A stretch of 64,000 nucleotides of DNA from Prostheceraeus crozeri (taxonomy: Eukaryota; Platyhelminthes; Polycladida; Euryleptidae), in NCBI GenBank assembly GCA_907163375.1, contig CAJQUW010004452.1, forward strand, positions 327,501 to 391,500, in the 5' to 3' direction. The notes below the pieces were generated by a model. That model searched no databases. It had not been told where the DNA came from and saw only the letters and a list, made by a program, of their open reading frames with translations. Position numbers and translations under genes: made by a program. Below, piece by piece: positions 52,986 to 60,614 of the stretch (the stretch's first letter is position 1; each line of letters starts with the position of its first letter).

Positions 52986-53330
52986 CCCGTGACCTCGCGT
53001 GACCTTAGGGAATGACCTCGCCTGACTTAAGGTGATGACCTCGCGTGACCTTAGGTGAAATCCCATCCCAAAAGGAAGCACAAAATGTGCAACGATGAGT
53101 CATCATGCTGACTCAGCCCCGTGACCTCGCGTGACCTTAGGTGATGACCTCGCGTGACCTTAGGTGATGACCTCGCGTGACCTTATGTGATGACCTCGCG
53201 TGACCTTATGTGATCACCTCGCGTGACCTTAGGTGATGACCTCGCGTGACCTTAGGGGATGACCTCACGTGACCTTAGGTGATGACCTCGCGTGTAAGCA
53301 ACGATGAGTCATCATGCTGACTCAGGCCCC
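52928..53330. repeat. minisatellite of a 23-bp unit with flanking longer repeats
   Basis: The 23-bp unit GATGACCTCGCGTGACCTTAGGT is repeated about 7.6 times at 53,121-53,295 and about three times at 52,989-53,057. A longer unit holding AAGGAAGCACAAAATGTGC and GATGAGTCATCATG precedes each array (52,928 and 53,058), and a partial copy follows at 53,298. Units differ by single bases. Confidence 0.9.
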
Positions 53331-53394
53331 CCTCTGGAAGGAAGGTGAGGGAGAACGCCAAGGATGTGATGGAAGGATGGGTCCGAGAGGAAGA

Positions 53395-53880
53395 AACTGT
53401 CCCCCCCCCGACGACGACTCAACCGACCAAGTCGGTCATCCCATCGTGTTCCTCATCGAAAATGGAGTGTTTGACATTTTCATGAAAAATCCCCCCCCCC
53501 CCCGACGACGACTCAACCGACCAAGTTGGTCATCCCATCGTGTTCCTCATCGAAAATGGAATGTTTGACATTTTCATTAAAAATCGCCCCCCCCCCCCAA
53601 CGACTCAATCGACCAAGTTAGTTGAAAAGACCAAAGTTGTTCAGAATCATGTGAAACAAACTTCTATCAAGGTTTCAGGTTGAAATTCGCACAAAATTTT
53701 TTTTCGAAAATTTTCGTCACCTTGGGCCTCGACACTTAGGATTTTTTCGTGAAAAAAAAATTTCAAACTGTTAGAATTGAGCTCCGAGACCCATCTCATC
53801 GTGTTTGTCGTCAAAAGTTGGGTCGGTGAAAAATCGCCCCCCCACCCCCCGACGACTCAACCGACCAAGTTGGTCGAAAA
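53395..53880. repeat. poly-C-punctuated tandem repeat, unit about 92 bp
   Basis: Two near-identical units (from about 53,401 and 53,492) consist of 9-12 C, GACGACGACTCAACCGACCA, GTTCCTCATCG and TTTGACATTTTCAT. Diverged partial units follow at about 53,585 and 53,836. Each contains CCGAC-CAA-GTCGG, a small hairpin. Short frames across it are repeat artefacts. Confidence 0.85.
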
Positions 53881-55596
53881 CTCCAAAATTGCTCAGAAAG
53901 GTGTGAAATGGACTTTGGTGAGGTTTTCAGTCGGAAAAATTTTTTGAAAAATTTTTCACTACGGTGGTTTTTCAAGTCCAAATGTGAAATGTCGCTTTTT
54001 TAGCCAACTTTGACGATTTCTCACTCAGGAATGGAAGTGAGTGAAGACGTCGGGTTTCTTTTACGGGCAAGACTGCACTTTGTTTTCTAGGCTCCTTCAT
54101 TTTGAGACCTATGGCAGGCTCTGTTTCCAAATGAGAGCTTGTTTAAAATCGAATGTTTGCGCATTTTCCAAGACTTTGGTTATTTTTGAAGAAATGGGCG
54201 AGTGTTTTAAGTCAACTTCTGGTGATCGGAGAAAGTTGAGGGATGGCTTCCATGAAACCTGAGTGTGAGAAGACTACCCTATCAAAATTTGAAGTCAATC
54301 GGAGCACTAGAACCGGAGATAGACGTGTTTAAAGATTTGGATGATGGATATTGCGTCATCAGCTGATCGCCACAAACTATATAAGTGGAATCTCTGCTTG
54401 TGGAAGTCAGTTCTCCCCCCCCCGACTGGGTTGGGGTAGGTGAACTCCGGAGCTCCGATGATAGCATCGGACATTCCAAATTTCGGGTTTCCGTAGGAAA
54501 CCGAGTAGGAAACCGACTTAGAAAATTTCAATGCTGATATCAGCTGAGGCGTCAGACTTAAAGGTTCGCCAGGAGATGGCCTTCGTCTCCAAGGCCATAA
54601 AAGACTCCAAAACTTTAAAGGCTTGCAACTTTGCTTCTACAAGTCCGTCTGACTTGATTCAAAAGGTTCGATCGCTATTCATCAGACCTATATTGACAGA
54701 CTACTTATAAAATTTCATAAGTAGCGCTAAAAAGTTGAAGACTTTAAATTCATTATTTCTGGAGGTTTTCTGGGGTTTTCGACCCTGCTGAAGTCAACTA
54801 AAGGATTTGGAATGATGCCTGAGCCACATATGAACCAAGAGGCTTTTCACTGAAAGCGAGCATGACACGGAGAGTTTTGCTGTAATATTCCACTGACAGG
54901 GTGTTCCTTCGGGACGCGGATGATGCCGTAGTGATAAGTGTGGCAAGGGAGTGTGTCTTATTTTAGACCGAAACCGCTGGGGCAACTCATGTTGGGCATT
55001 TGACACAGTTCTCAACGTAGCACTTTGCACGCCAATCGGTTGAGTCTTAGCCATCTTGTCATGGGTGGCATCTAAACATCTCCATTGCAAAACGCTTGTG
55101 AATCACGGCTTGCTATCCCTGTCAACGGCTTGCTATCAAGCTGATCAAAGCAACGACTTGGGATGTTTCCTCTTGTAGATAACTCCACCGGTTTTTATGT
55201 CAAAATCGGGGCCCGGATACCAACTTAGTGACATGACGCACGCTCTGTCCGCCCGAGGTTGGATTTGTGGGTCGAGGCCTTGGAGCTGGAATAAGATCCC
55301 CTCTGAGTAATGCCTGTAACGGATTCAATAGCTTAACACCTAAACGCTTGCTATCAACCTGGCTTCTGCTATCAGGCCTTTGTGAAATCTCGTCTAGCCT
55401 CAGTAACTCAGGGTTGGCAACGTCTATCGTTTGTCATTGTAACTTAGTAAAAATGAGACGGTTACTGCAGGCATTGACGTCAAACCTTTTCGCGTCATAG
55501 AGTAACCCGTCTTTGTGTTGGGAGTGTGTTACTGAAAGCATGGTGACTGCCGATGCCCATACATGATAAACCTCTGTTGTCATGTCAAACGCATGG
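53881..55596. other. unassigned stretch between the tandem repeats and the small-gene cluster
   Basis: GC content is higher than in the introns, and several short frames on both strands resemble nothing I know (for example - strand 55090-54794, 98 codons). It could hold the left terminal repeat of the Polinton element, but I see no defining end. A C8 tract lies near 54,415. Confidence 0.4.
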
Positions 55597-55606
55597 CCAA
55601 ATAAGG
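55597..55606 (+). promoter_or_regulatory. CArG box (serum response element-like)
   Basis: CCAAATAAGG is a perfect CC(A/T)6GG match, 32 bp upstream of the TATA box at 55639. Confidence 0.45.
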
Positions 55607-55638
55607 AAGGTCTGAATCATGGCTTTGTGCTCGCCGGG

Positions 55639-55646
55639 TATATAAA
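55639..55646 (+). promoter_or_regulatory. TATA box of the 91-residue gene
   Basis: TATATAAA starts 45 nt before the ATG at 55684. The pyrimidine-rich AACTTCATTTTATACTCC about 25-30 nt further on could contain the start site. Confidence 0.6.
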
Positions 55647-55683
55647 CCGCGTCTTCTCGCACAACTTCATTTTATACTCCATC

Positions 55684-55959
55684 ATGCCGACGCCGAACAC
55701 TCTAGTCAGCTCTCCTGACAAGTCTCGGTTAAAGCCGAGAAATTTATTTCAAGAGTTTTCACAGATGGAAGAGCGAGAGAGATTGTGGAACAATCTTGCT
55801 CGAATTGGTTCATCGGCTGTTGATGATGATACCGATTCAACAGAGTGGGGCTATATATCGCCCTCTGACAGTCGGGTGGTAGTAAAGGAGGTCGATGCCG
55901 CTGACATAGAGAGACTAAGAGTCTCTCTCAGCAGGATCGGCCAGTCCCACCCAAGTTAG
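55684..55959 (+). CDS. small unrecognised gene, 91 residues, with an internal repeat
   Basis: I do not recognise the product. I chose ATG 55684 rather than the upstream 55582 because the TATA box at 55639 lies between them. The protein is charged and likely soluble, with no signal peptide or membrane segment. It contains ERLWNNLARIGSS (about residues 32-44) and ERLRVSLSRIGQS (about 77-89), an internal duplication of ERLxxxL(A/S)RIGxS, separated by an acidic stretch (VDDDTDSTEW) and a SPSDSR segment. It is the leftmost of three + strand small genes with the same promoter layout beside the Polinton structural genes, so it is probably an accessory gene of that element. Confidence 0.55.
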   Translation: MPTPNTLVSSPDKSRLKPRNLFQEFSQMEERERLWNNLARIGSSAVDDDTDSTEWGYISPSDSRVVVKEVDAADIERLRVSLSRIGQSHPS

Positions 55960-56072
55960 ACGATAGTCTTTTTAGAAACATAAGATTAACTTTCATACAT
56001 GCAACACATTCTTTCATCACCCTTCGTCGGGAACGCCCCATTAACCCTCTTAAGGGCTACATTCTAATGCAG

Positions 56073-56330
56073 CTAAAGCGGTCCCAAGCCCGCCACATAT
56101 CTTCGGATATGGAATGCAGAGGGGAAGAACAAATGATGAAATGGGAGGCCACCCTTGCACCACATGCAACACACCAGACTTCTCTCTTTAGTAGTGACCA
56201 AGCTGTTGCGAGTGTAGTCAGAAAGTTTATCAAGTTGTACAAAAGTTTTTACTGCAACACAGGTTGATAAAGTGATAATGTAGTCTTCATCTAAATTAGA
56301 ATCATTCTGATTGGTTGTTGAGGAATTCAT
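56073..56330 (-). CDS. possible small gene, 85 residues
   Basis: ATG 56330 starts MNSSTTNQNDSNLDEDYII, a typical hydrophilic N-terminus, and the frame ends at 56073 after a CCMWCKGG cysteine cluster. The overlapping - strand frame 56242-56057 carries a WCVACGARV motif instead, so the C-terminal half could be frameshifted. It is divergent from the gene at 56388, with 57 bp between the two starts. No family is recognised and no TATA box lies at the usual distance; it may be spurious. Confidence 0.3.
   Translation of the reverse strand: MNSSTTNQNDSNLDEDYIITLSTCVAVKTFVQLDKLSDYTRNSLVTTKERSLVCCMWCKGGLPFHHLFFPSAFHIRRYVAGLGPL
56310..56314 (-). promoter_or_regulatory. CCAAT box (reverse)
   Basis: ATTGG lies 29 bp upstream of the TATA box at 56343. 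Confidence 0.35.
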
Positions 56331-56342
56331 TGTTGAAAAACA

Positions 56343-56350
56343 TATAAAAG
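56343..56350 (+). promoter_or_regulatory. TATA box of the 86-residue gene
   Basis: TATAAAAG starts exactly 45 nt before ATG 56388, the same spacing as at 55639. The pyrimidine-rich CAGTTCTCATTCTCATC follows. Confidence 0.6.
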
Positions 56351-56387
56351 TCAGAAAATTGAAACAGTTCTCATTCTCATCTATCTC

Positions 56388-56648
56388 ATGATGGAAGGTA
56401 CATCTCCCGCCTTAGAGATCTTTAACAAAATATTTGAAGTCATTGACGAGTGGGATCAAGACAAGTGTGAACAGGAGGAAGAGTCCCGCAAGAAAGTCGT
56501 CGTCATTGAAAAAATTGTGTGGACTAATGGGGAATTCACGCCAAAAACGACGCGTAGGAGAAAAGTGCCCGATGCCCCAAAACGACCAAGGTGCTACAAA
56601 GTCTACAATGACTTCGAGGTTATTCCGCTTGACTTTTCCTCGCTATAA
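56388..56648 (+). CDS. small unrecognised gene, 86 residues
   Basis: ATG 56388, or the adjacent ATG 56391, is 45 nt after the TATA box. The protein has an acidic N-terminal helix-like region (EIFNKIFEVIDEWDQ, EQEEE), then KKVVVIEKIVW and a basic TTRRRKVPDAPKRPR stretch that could be a nuclear localisation signal, and ends in YNDFEVIPLDF. I find no known domain, and no LxCxE motif. An AATAAA follows the stop at 56670. By context it is a Polinton accessory gene. Confidence 0.55.
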   Translation: MMEGTSPALEIFNKIFEVIDEWDQDKCEQEEESRKKVVVIEKIVWTNGEFTPKTTRRRKVPDAPKRPRCYKVYNDFEVIPLDFSSL

Positions 56649-56669
56649 AGTATATGAGATTCAATTATA

Positions 56670-56675
56670 AATAAA
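56670..56675 (+). terminator. polyadenylation signal
   Basis: AATAAA lies 21 bases after the stop of the 86-residue gene. Confidence 0.5.
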
Positions 56676-57075
56676 CCTACATATCAAATGTCTTTGTTTT
56701 GCAATGTATTGATCTAGAAATGGAAATAAATGGAGGAATTTACATATGGGGTTAGTTAGAACATTTATTATCGGTCTACTTTTCTATCAAAAGGGATCGC
56801 ACCATTAGAGAAGATAGAAAATGATTTCGTATACGTGTGGTATAAGAGTGACAAGCAGAACTCATAGCTCATTCTCAGATAACGTTGCTTCAATTGATTC
56901 ACCTAAGATCATTTTTCATATGTTGAATGATTTCTAGTAACTATGTTAAGTGTCTAGATGATAGGATATCTTATTCTAGCAATAGCTCCCAATCGACACT
57001 ATGCTTACTCGATGATCATTTCGAAGCCATGTAGTTTATATGAAGGAAAAACAACACTGTCATGATACACATTTA
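56676..57075. other. intergenic stretch with an orphan TATA-like promoter
   Basis: TATAAGAG at 56841-56848 is followed by TCATTCTCA at 56869, the same arrangement as upstream of 56388, but no reading frame of any length follows. Otherwise nothing is seen. Confidence 0.4.
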
Positions 57076-57410
57076 TTAAAAAGAAATATAAGCAATACGT
57101 TTTGCAATTAGACAGTACATTACGTCTACCAAGTCAAACTCTTCTTGATTGCCCGGCTGACTAGAGGGAGAAAAGAAGTCTAGCCAGCTCCGGAGAGTCT
57201 CAACACACCGCTCCATCATGACGTCCTTTGGAGACACACTCAGGAAGGCAGCCCTGATTGTATCAGTACTGTCCTCTTCATTGCGGAAATGATGATGATT
57301 TCCTCATCCAACTGTAGCGGCTCGACCTCACCATCGTAAATAGATTTCACTTGCCTATTGCGTGGGGCATTGGGCATGGGTAAGGCATAGGTGTTCGTTG
57401 ATGTATCCAT
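57076..57410 (-). pseudogene. small unrecognised gene broken by a frameshift
   Basis: ATG 57410 opens a frame (MDTSTNTYALPMPNAP...) that stops at 57240. Another frame of clearly coding character (EDSTDTIRAAFLSVSPKDVM, then VETLRSWLDFFSPSS) overlaps it and ends at TAA 57076. The switch falls near 57,300, in an ATCATCATC run. The whole would be about 111 residues; the total length is not a multiple of three. AATAAA overlaps the stop. The product is unknown. It diverges from the 61-residue gene at 57566, with 155 bp between starts. Confidence 0.5.
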
Positions 57411-57484
57411 TTTAATGATATTATGAGGAAATGGTCATTGCACCGCACTTACATAGATTCTCTCTCCCTGCTTCGCGCTCTCTC

Positions 57485-57489
57485 ATTGG
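57485..57489 (-). promoter_or_regulatory. CCAAT box (reverse)
   Basis: ATTGG in the divergent promoter region between the genes starting at 57410 and 57566. It lies 38 bp upstream of the TATA box at 57527. Confidence 0.35.
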
Positions 57490-57526
57490 ACGACAGCCAT
57501 TTATCAATCACAATGCATCATTCTCA

Positions 57527-57534
57527 TATATAGA
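57527..57534 (+). promoter_or_regulatory. TATA box of the 61-residue gene
   Basis: TATATAGA starts 39 nt before ATG 57566. Confidence 0.5.
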
Positions 57535-57565
57535 GAAGAGTGTCTTGCATTTCACTATCATAGCC

Positions 57566-57751
57566 ATGTCCGACACAGAGGAAACATTCACACCTCTTGC
57601 TAGCTCAACTCCTACGAAGAAGGAAGTTGAGAGAAAGTTTCAACAAAAAGAGGAAGAGGAAGAGAGACAAATGATTGAAGGCTGCAAGCAGCTCATTCTA
57701 CAAACGATTGAGAGTGAGCCTTTCATAAACGAGGCTGACTTTCAGGAGTGA
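57566..57751 (+). CDS. small unrecognised gene, 61 residues
   Basis: The start chosen is ATG 57566 (context GCCATGT), downstream of the TATA box, rather than the longer frame from 57431. The protein begins MSDTEETFTPLASSTPTKKE, continues with a highly charged helix (KFQQKEEEEERQ) and ends in a short MIEGCKQLILQTIE segment and an acidic tail. It has no known domain and no membrane segment. Its MIEGC segment recalls MMERC in the broken neighbour at 57076-57410, a weak hint of paralogy. It is transcribed towards the 544-residue gene, with 116 bp between stops. Confidence 0.5.
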   Translation: MSDTEETFTPLASSTPTKKEVERKFQQKEEEEERQMIEGCKQLILQTIESEPFINEADFQE

Positions 57752-57867
57752 AAAGCCCTTTGATGAGACCAGAGCATGCCCCAAACGGTCTTTATGAGAC
57801 CACGGCCTTAACGGCCACCTAATCAAGAAAGAAAAGACATTGACTGAGCCACACGCAACATACAGAT

Positions 57868-59502
57868 TTAATGATTTGATGTTATCTGACGAAAATGAAG
57901 TGTTAAGACAGTACGACCACCAATGAATTGAATAGGATTACCACTATCATCATAGATACCAAATTTGCAATGGGATAATCGTGATACATTGACTGGAATG
58001 TGTACCTTGTTCAGGAACTCCCTATGCATGGTCACACAAAAGTCGCCACTGTCAATAGGAATATATCTTAAAAGGGGAACCCTTTGACCACCAACTTGTG
58101 TTGAATGGATAAAGTTAGTGTAAATGTAAAAGTGATTGATATTCATATCGAGCAAGGATGTTGAGCCACAGTACTTCTCGTCGTAGAATATGTCACGTTT
58201 GAATCCTGAAATCTTTGTTAACTCTTTTGAAATGTGAATGACCGTTTTACCATGTACACTGATACAGAATGTATTTGCTTTAGGATCATAGTCAAAATGA
58301 TATGAGTGTAGATTTGACACACCCTTGTTCAAGTATGTACAAACATCATAGCCATTGCTATAATGCTTTGGAGGTATCGGTAACTTTTCATTTGGCTTCC
58401 ATGTAAGACTGGGACGTAAAACAAGGTCTGTGCGTTTGAAATAAAGGACCATTCGGCAATCGGATTGCTGTTCAGATGTTATTTTCACATTCCCCCATTC
58501 GTGGTATGACCATAAGACGTCTGTTTTTAAAGAGAGCAAATCGCGAAATTTAGAATTGATGTGAACAAATCCAATGTGTGAACGCTCATAATCATTTCGG
58601 AAATCAATCCTTGCTATATTGTATACTCGAGTGATGGACATAGATAATCCATTTATTTCATTTACCTGTTTGATCAAGTCATCAACAGTACCAGATTTAA
58701 AAAGCACAAAGCGCTCATGCATGCGATCAAGGGGAAGAAGGGTAATATTAAATTTTTTCCTGTGCCAATGTGGATATTTCTTAATCTGCTTTGATACTTT
58801 CATGGACACTTGAGCTCTCAAAGGGAAGGCGCCACCTCCTTTTACTTCTGCAAATTTTGCGATAGGTAGAAGGAAACGTGATTTAGGATTTAATATCCTT
58901 TGCAGAGGTCCACTCACATAAAATCCATGGGAAATAGTAGTCGGTCTCTTGTAGAGTGTAACTTTATGTAGATTTGGATCCATCTGCCAGAACCATAGTT
59001 CCTTTGCCAAATCATTCATAACATTCAATAGGCGTTGAATTTTCATATAATAGTATGTTTGCTTTAAACGATGACGGAATGATGGGTTTGTAGGTTGTTT
59101 CCATTTCAGTGGTGTAGCATTTTTAGCAATGGGTATGTCTGTATCTGCAGTGATAATTAAAGTAGGACCATTTACAATCTCATCAACAGCTCGCTTTCCC
59201 CGACGGGTGTTTACTGTAGGAATAGAATTCCACTCTGCTGCATGTTCATTCAAGTTGTAGGTGTGTACTTTATCATTTCGCTCTAGTTTTGGAAAGTACA
59301 AGTCTTGATTCGTTGCAGTGCCTAATGTAATCTCTTCATTTGCAATGGTTCTTATATTATTCACATAGCTCAAATCTTGCAGGGCTACTTCCCAATCTCC
59401 ATTTAAGTCAATCGGCTGTGTTAAATCAGTCTCAAACTCGGCAGCTGTATTTTCATATCGCTCAGGTTGAGCATTACTGGGAAACACTGCTGTAAACTCC
59501 AT
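57868..59502 (-). CDS. putative Polinton minor capsid (penton-like) protein, 544 residues
   Basis: The frame is intact. The start at ATG 59502 is supported by the N-terminal pattern FPSNAQPERYENTAAEF...LNGDWEVALQDL (residues 7-43), which I associate with Polinton/adintovirus structural proteins thought to be the minor capsid or penton component. The rest is beta-rich in appearance, with no membrane segment and no signal peptide. It lies in line with the capsid and protease genes, 30 bp after the stop of the 184-residue gene. The minor capsid role is an inference; a fibre-like or base protein is possible. No lesions were seen. Confidence 0.5.
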   Translation of the reverse strand: MEFTAVFPSNAQPERYENTAAEFETDLTQPIDLNGDWEVALQDLSYVNNIRTIANEEITLGTATNQDLYFPKLERNDKVHTYNLNEHAAEWNSIPTVNTRRGKRAVDEIVNGPTLIITADTDIPIAKNATPLKWKQPTNPSFRHRLKQTYYYMKIQRLLNVMNDLAKELWFWQMDPNLHKVTLYKRPTTISHGFYVSGPLQRILNPKSRFLLPIAKFAEVKGGGAFPLRAQVSMKVSKQIKKYPHWHRKKFNITLLPLDRMHERFVLFKSGTVDDLIKQVNEINGLSMSITRVYNIARIDFRNDYERSHIGFVHINSKFRDLLSLKTDVLWSYHEWGNVKITSEQQSDCRMVLYFKRTDLVLRPSLTWKPNEKLPIPPKHYSNGYDVCTYLNKGVSNLHSYHFDYDPKANTFCISVHGKTVIHISKELTKISGFKRDIFYDEKYCGSTSLLDMNINHFYIYTNFIHSTQVGGQRVPLLRYIPIDSGDFCVTMHREFLNKVHIPVNVSRLSHCKFGIYDDSGNPIQFIGGRTVLTLHFRQITSNH

Positions 59503-59527
59503 GTTAAAGTATCAACATAAAGTGTCG

Positions 59528-59537
59528 TTTGCTTAGG
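59528..59537 (-). promoter_or_regulatory. junction motif CCTAAGCAAA, copy 1
   Basis: CCTAAGCAAA on the - strand contains the TAA stop of the 184-residue gene and lies about 26 nt upstream of the ATG of the 544-residue gene. Confidence 0.5.
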
Positions 59538-60087
59538 CGTTATGTCGCATGACATAACGAACTGCTGCTTTCAATCGGTTCACAGTAGGCACTTTCTGTC
59601 GTCCTAGGAATTTGGTTAAGAGTGATTGACCTTTCACATAATGTACTCCCCTAAGTATGCCTGTACCGCCTTCTTTCATATTGCGATAGTTGATCCAGCC
59701 AAATATTACTTGACATCTTGGTCTTCTACGCTTAAAATCTGCAAGGGTATGAAATATTTCACGTTTCATTGATGAGCTCACACGACATCTATTTTTCAAT
59801 TCCATTGCAATGCGACGTACAGGATTGATCAAATCGATGCCGCCTACAGGCGATCGCTTAAAGCCATAATCTGTTAACACCATTTCCCACGCATGACCCA
59901 TTCGCTGACGTAAAATCTGAAGTTTGTAAGCATGATTTTGCCAAGGATCGGCTATGCCGGAAAGAATTACATCTTCAATAGGTCTTGTTGCATGAATAGG
60001 TGATTTGATGAGACGAACTGCATCATCTAGTCCTCGTCCCGCTGATGTCACTATTGCAAATGATAATATGATGATGAATCTTAACAT
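59533..60087 (-). CDS. secreted protein with a PD-(D/E)XK nuclease-like signature, 184 residues
   Basis: Residues 1-16 form a clear signal peptide (hydrophobic FIIILSFAIV, cleavage after TSA). Residues 83-98 read GIDLI...AMELKNR: an aspartate (D85), ten residues, then E96-x-K98, the spacing of the PD-(D/E)XK nuclease core. A helix with a glutamate (E68) precedes it, and a hydrophobic strand CQVIFGWIN follows, as in restriction-endonuclease-like folds. The C-terminus is basic. It lies between the protease and putative minor capsid genes and diverges from the + strand gene at 60147. The nuclease assignment is from motif spacing only; a structural protein targeted to the secretory pathway is the alternative. 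Confidence 0.5.
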   Translation of the reverse strand: MLRFIIILSFAIVTSAGRGLDDAVRLIKSPIHATRPIEDVILSGIADPWQNHAYKLQILRQRMGHAWEMVLTDYGFKRSPVGGIDLINPVRRIAMELKNRCRVSSSMKREIFHTLADFKRRRPRCQVIFGWINYRNMKEGGTGILRGVHYVKGQSLLTKFLGRQKVPTVNRLKAAVRYVMRHNA

Positions 60088-60112
60088 GACTTCGTCCTTT
60101 TCTTATGAATGA

Positions 60113-60122
60113 TTTGCTTAAA
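60113..60122 (-). promoter_or_regulatory. junction motif TTTAAGCAAA, copy 2
   Basis: TTTAAGCAAA on the - strand, about 26 nt upstream of ATG 60087. With copy 3 on the other strand it forms an imperfect palindrome in the divergent intergenic gap. Confidence 0.45.
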
Positions 60123-60129
60123 CGAGAAG

Positions 60130-60139
60130 ACTAAGCAAA
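60130..60139 (+). promoter_or_regulatory. junction motif ACTAAGCAAA, copy 3
   Basis: ACTAAGCAAA on the + strand, about 8 nt before ATG 60147. Confidence 0.45.
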
Positions 60140-60146
60140 CGTTTTG

Positions 60147-60497
60147 ATGTGTTTAAAACTAACCATGATTGCCAAGCTCTCTTCTCAGTGTCACGTTACA
60201 TGGAAGGCTCGACGCATTATCTTTTACGATACTCATCGACAAGTTAAAATAAGTTTATCCCCTTTTCAAATGGATAACCCCCACGATGCTTTACATATCA
60301 TGCATCATCCAAGGTACAATATCCCTCTAGGTGGGCGTCTATTCATTATTCGACGAGATTTCATTGCTCTTCATGATCAAAATGGTGTTATACATTTTAC
60401 ATCCTCAAGTTGGAACAAGTATGGAGAACGTATACATCCTCGCATAATGACTTACCTTCAGCAAACCAACACTCATAAGCATGAGTGTGACAAGTGA
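60147..60497 (+). CDS. small unrecognised gene on the opposite strand, 116 residues
   Basis: The ATG at 60147 lies just after a copy of the junction motif. The product is mildly basic and histidine-rich, with HVTWKARRIIFYD, then SLSPFQMDNPHDALHIMHH, a GGRLFIIRRDFIALHDQNGVIHF segment that looks like paired beta strands, and a polar tail. It has no signal peptide and no known domain. It is the only + strand gene among the - strand structural genes and converges on the protease gene (118 bp between stops). Unknown function; real coding status is likely from composition but unproven. Confidence 0.5.
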   Translation: MCLKLTMIAKLSSQCHVTWKARRIIFYDTHRQVKISLSPFQMDNPHDALHIMHHPRYNIPLGGRLFIIRRDFIALHDQNGVIHFTSSSWNKYGERIHPRIMTYLQQTNTHKHECDK

Positions 60498-60614
60498 ACA
60501 ATGTCTTCTTATCTCTACCTATTCATGTCTGATGACTAAATACAACATATTGAATCACATCATCTACTTTTCCATTTAAGTACAATAAAGAAAACACATT
60601 TTAATCGTACATAT

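Noticed and set aside
53314..53568. 84-codon frame across the poly-C repeats
   Set aside because: It arises from tandem repeats; the sequence repeats with the unit.
54794..55090. 98-codon - strand frame left of the small-gene cluster
   Set aside because: No promoter or neighbour support and no recognisable sequence; left in the unassigned stretch.
56388..57751. Search for LxCxE (retinoblastoma-binding) motifs in the small proteins, as in adintovirus oncoid genes
   Set aside because: No LxCxE is present; the cysteine in DKCEQE does not fit the pattern.
60230..60400. Possibility that the + strand gene at 60147 is just a shadow of a - strand gene
   Set aside because: The - strand has no long frame here and the + strand frame has balanced, coding-like composition; kept as a gene with medium confidence.
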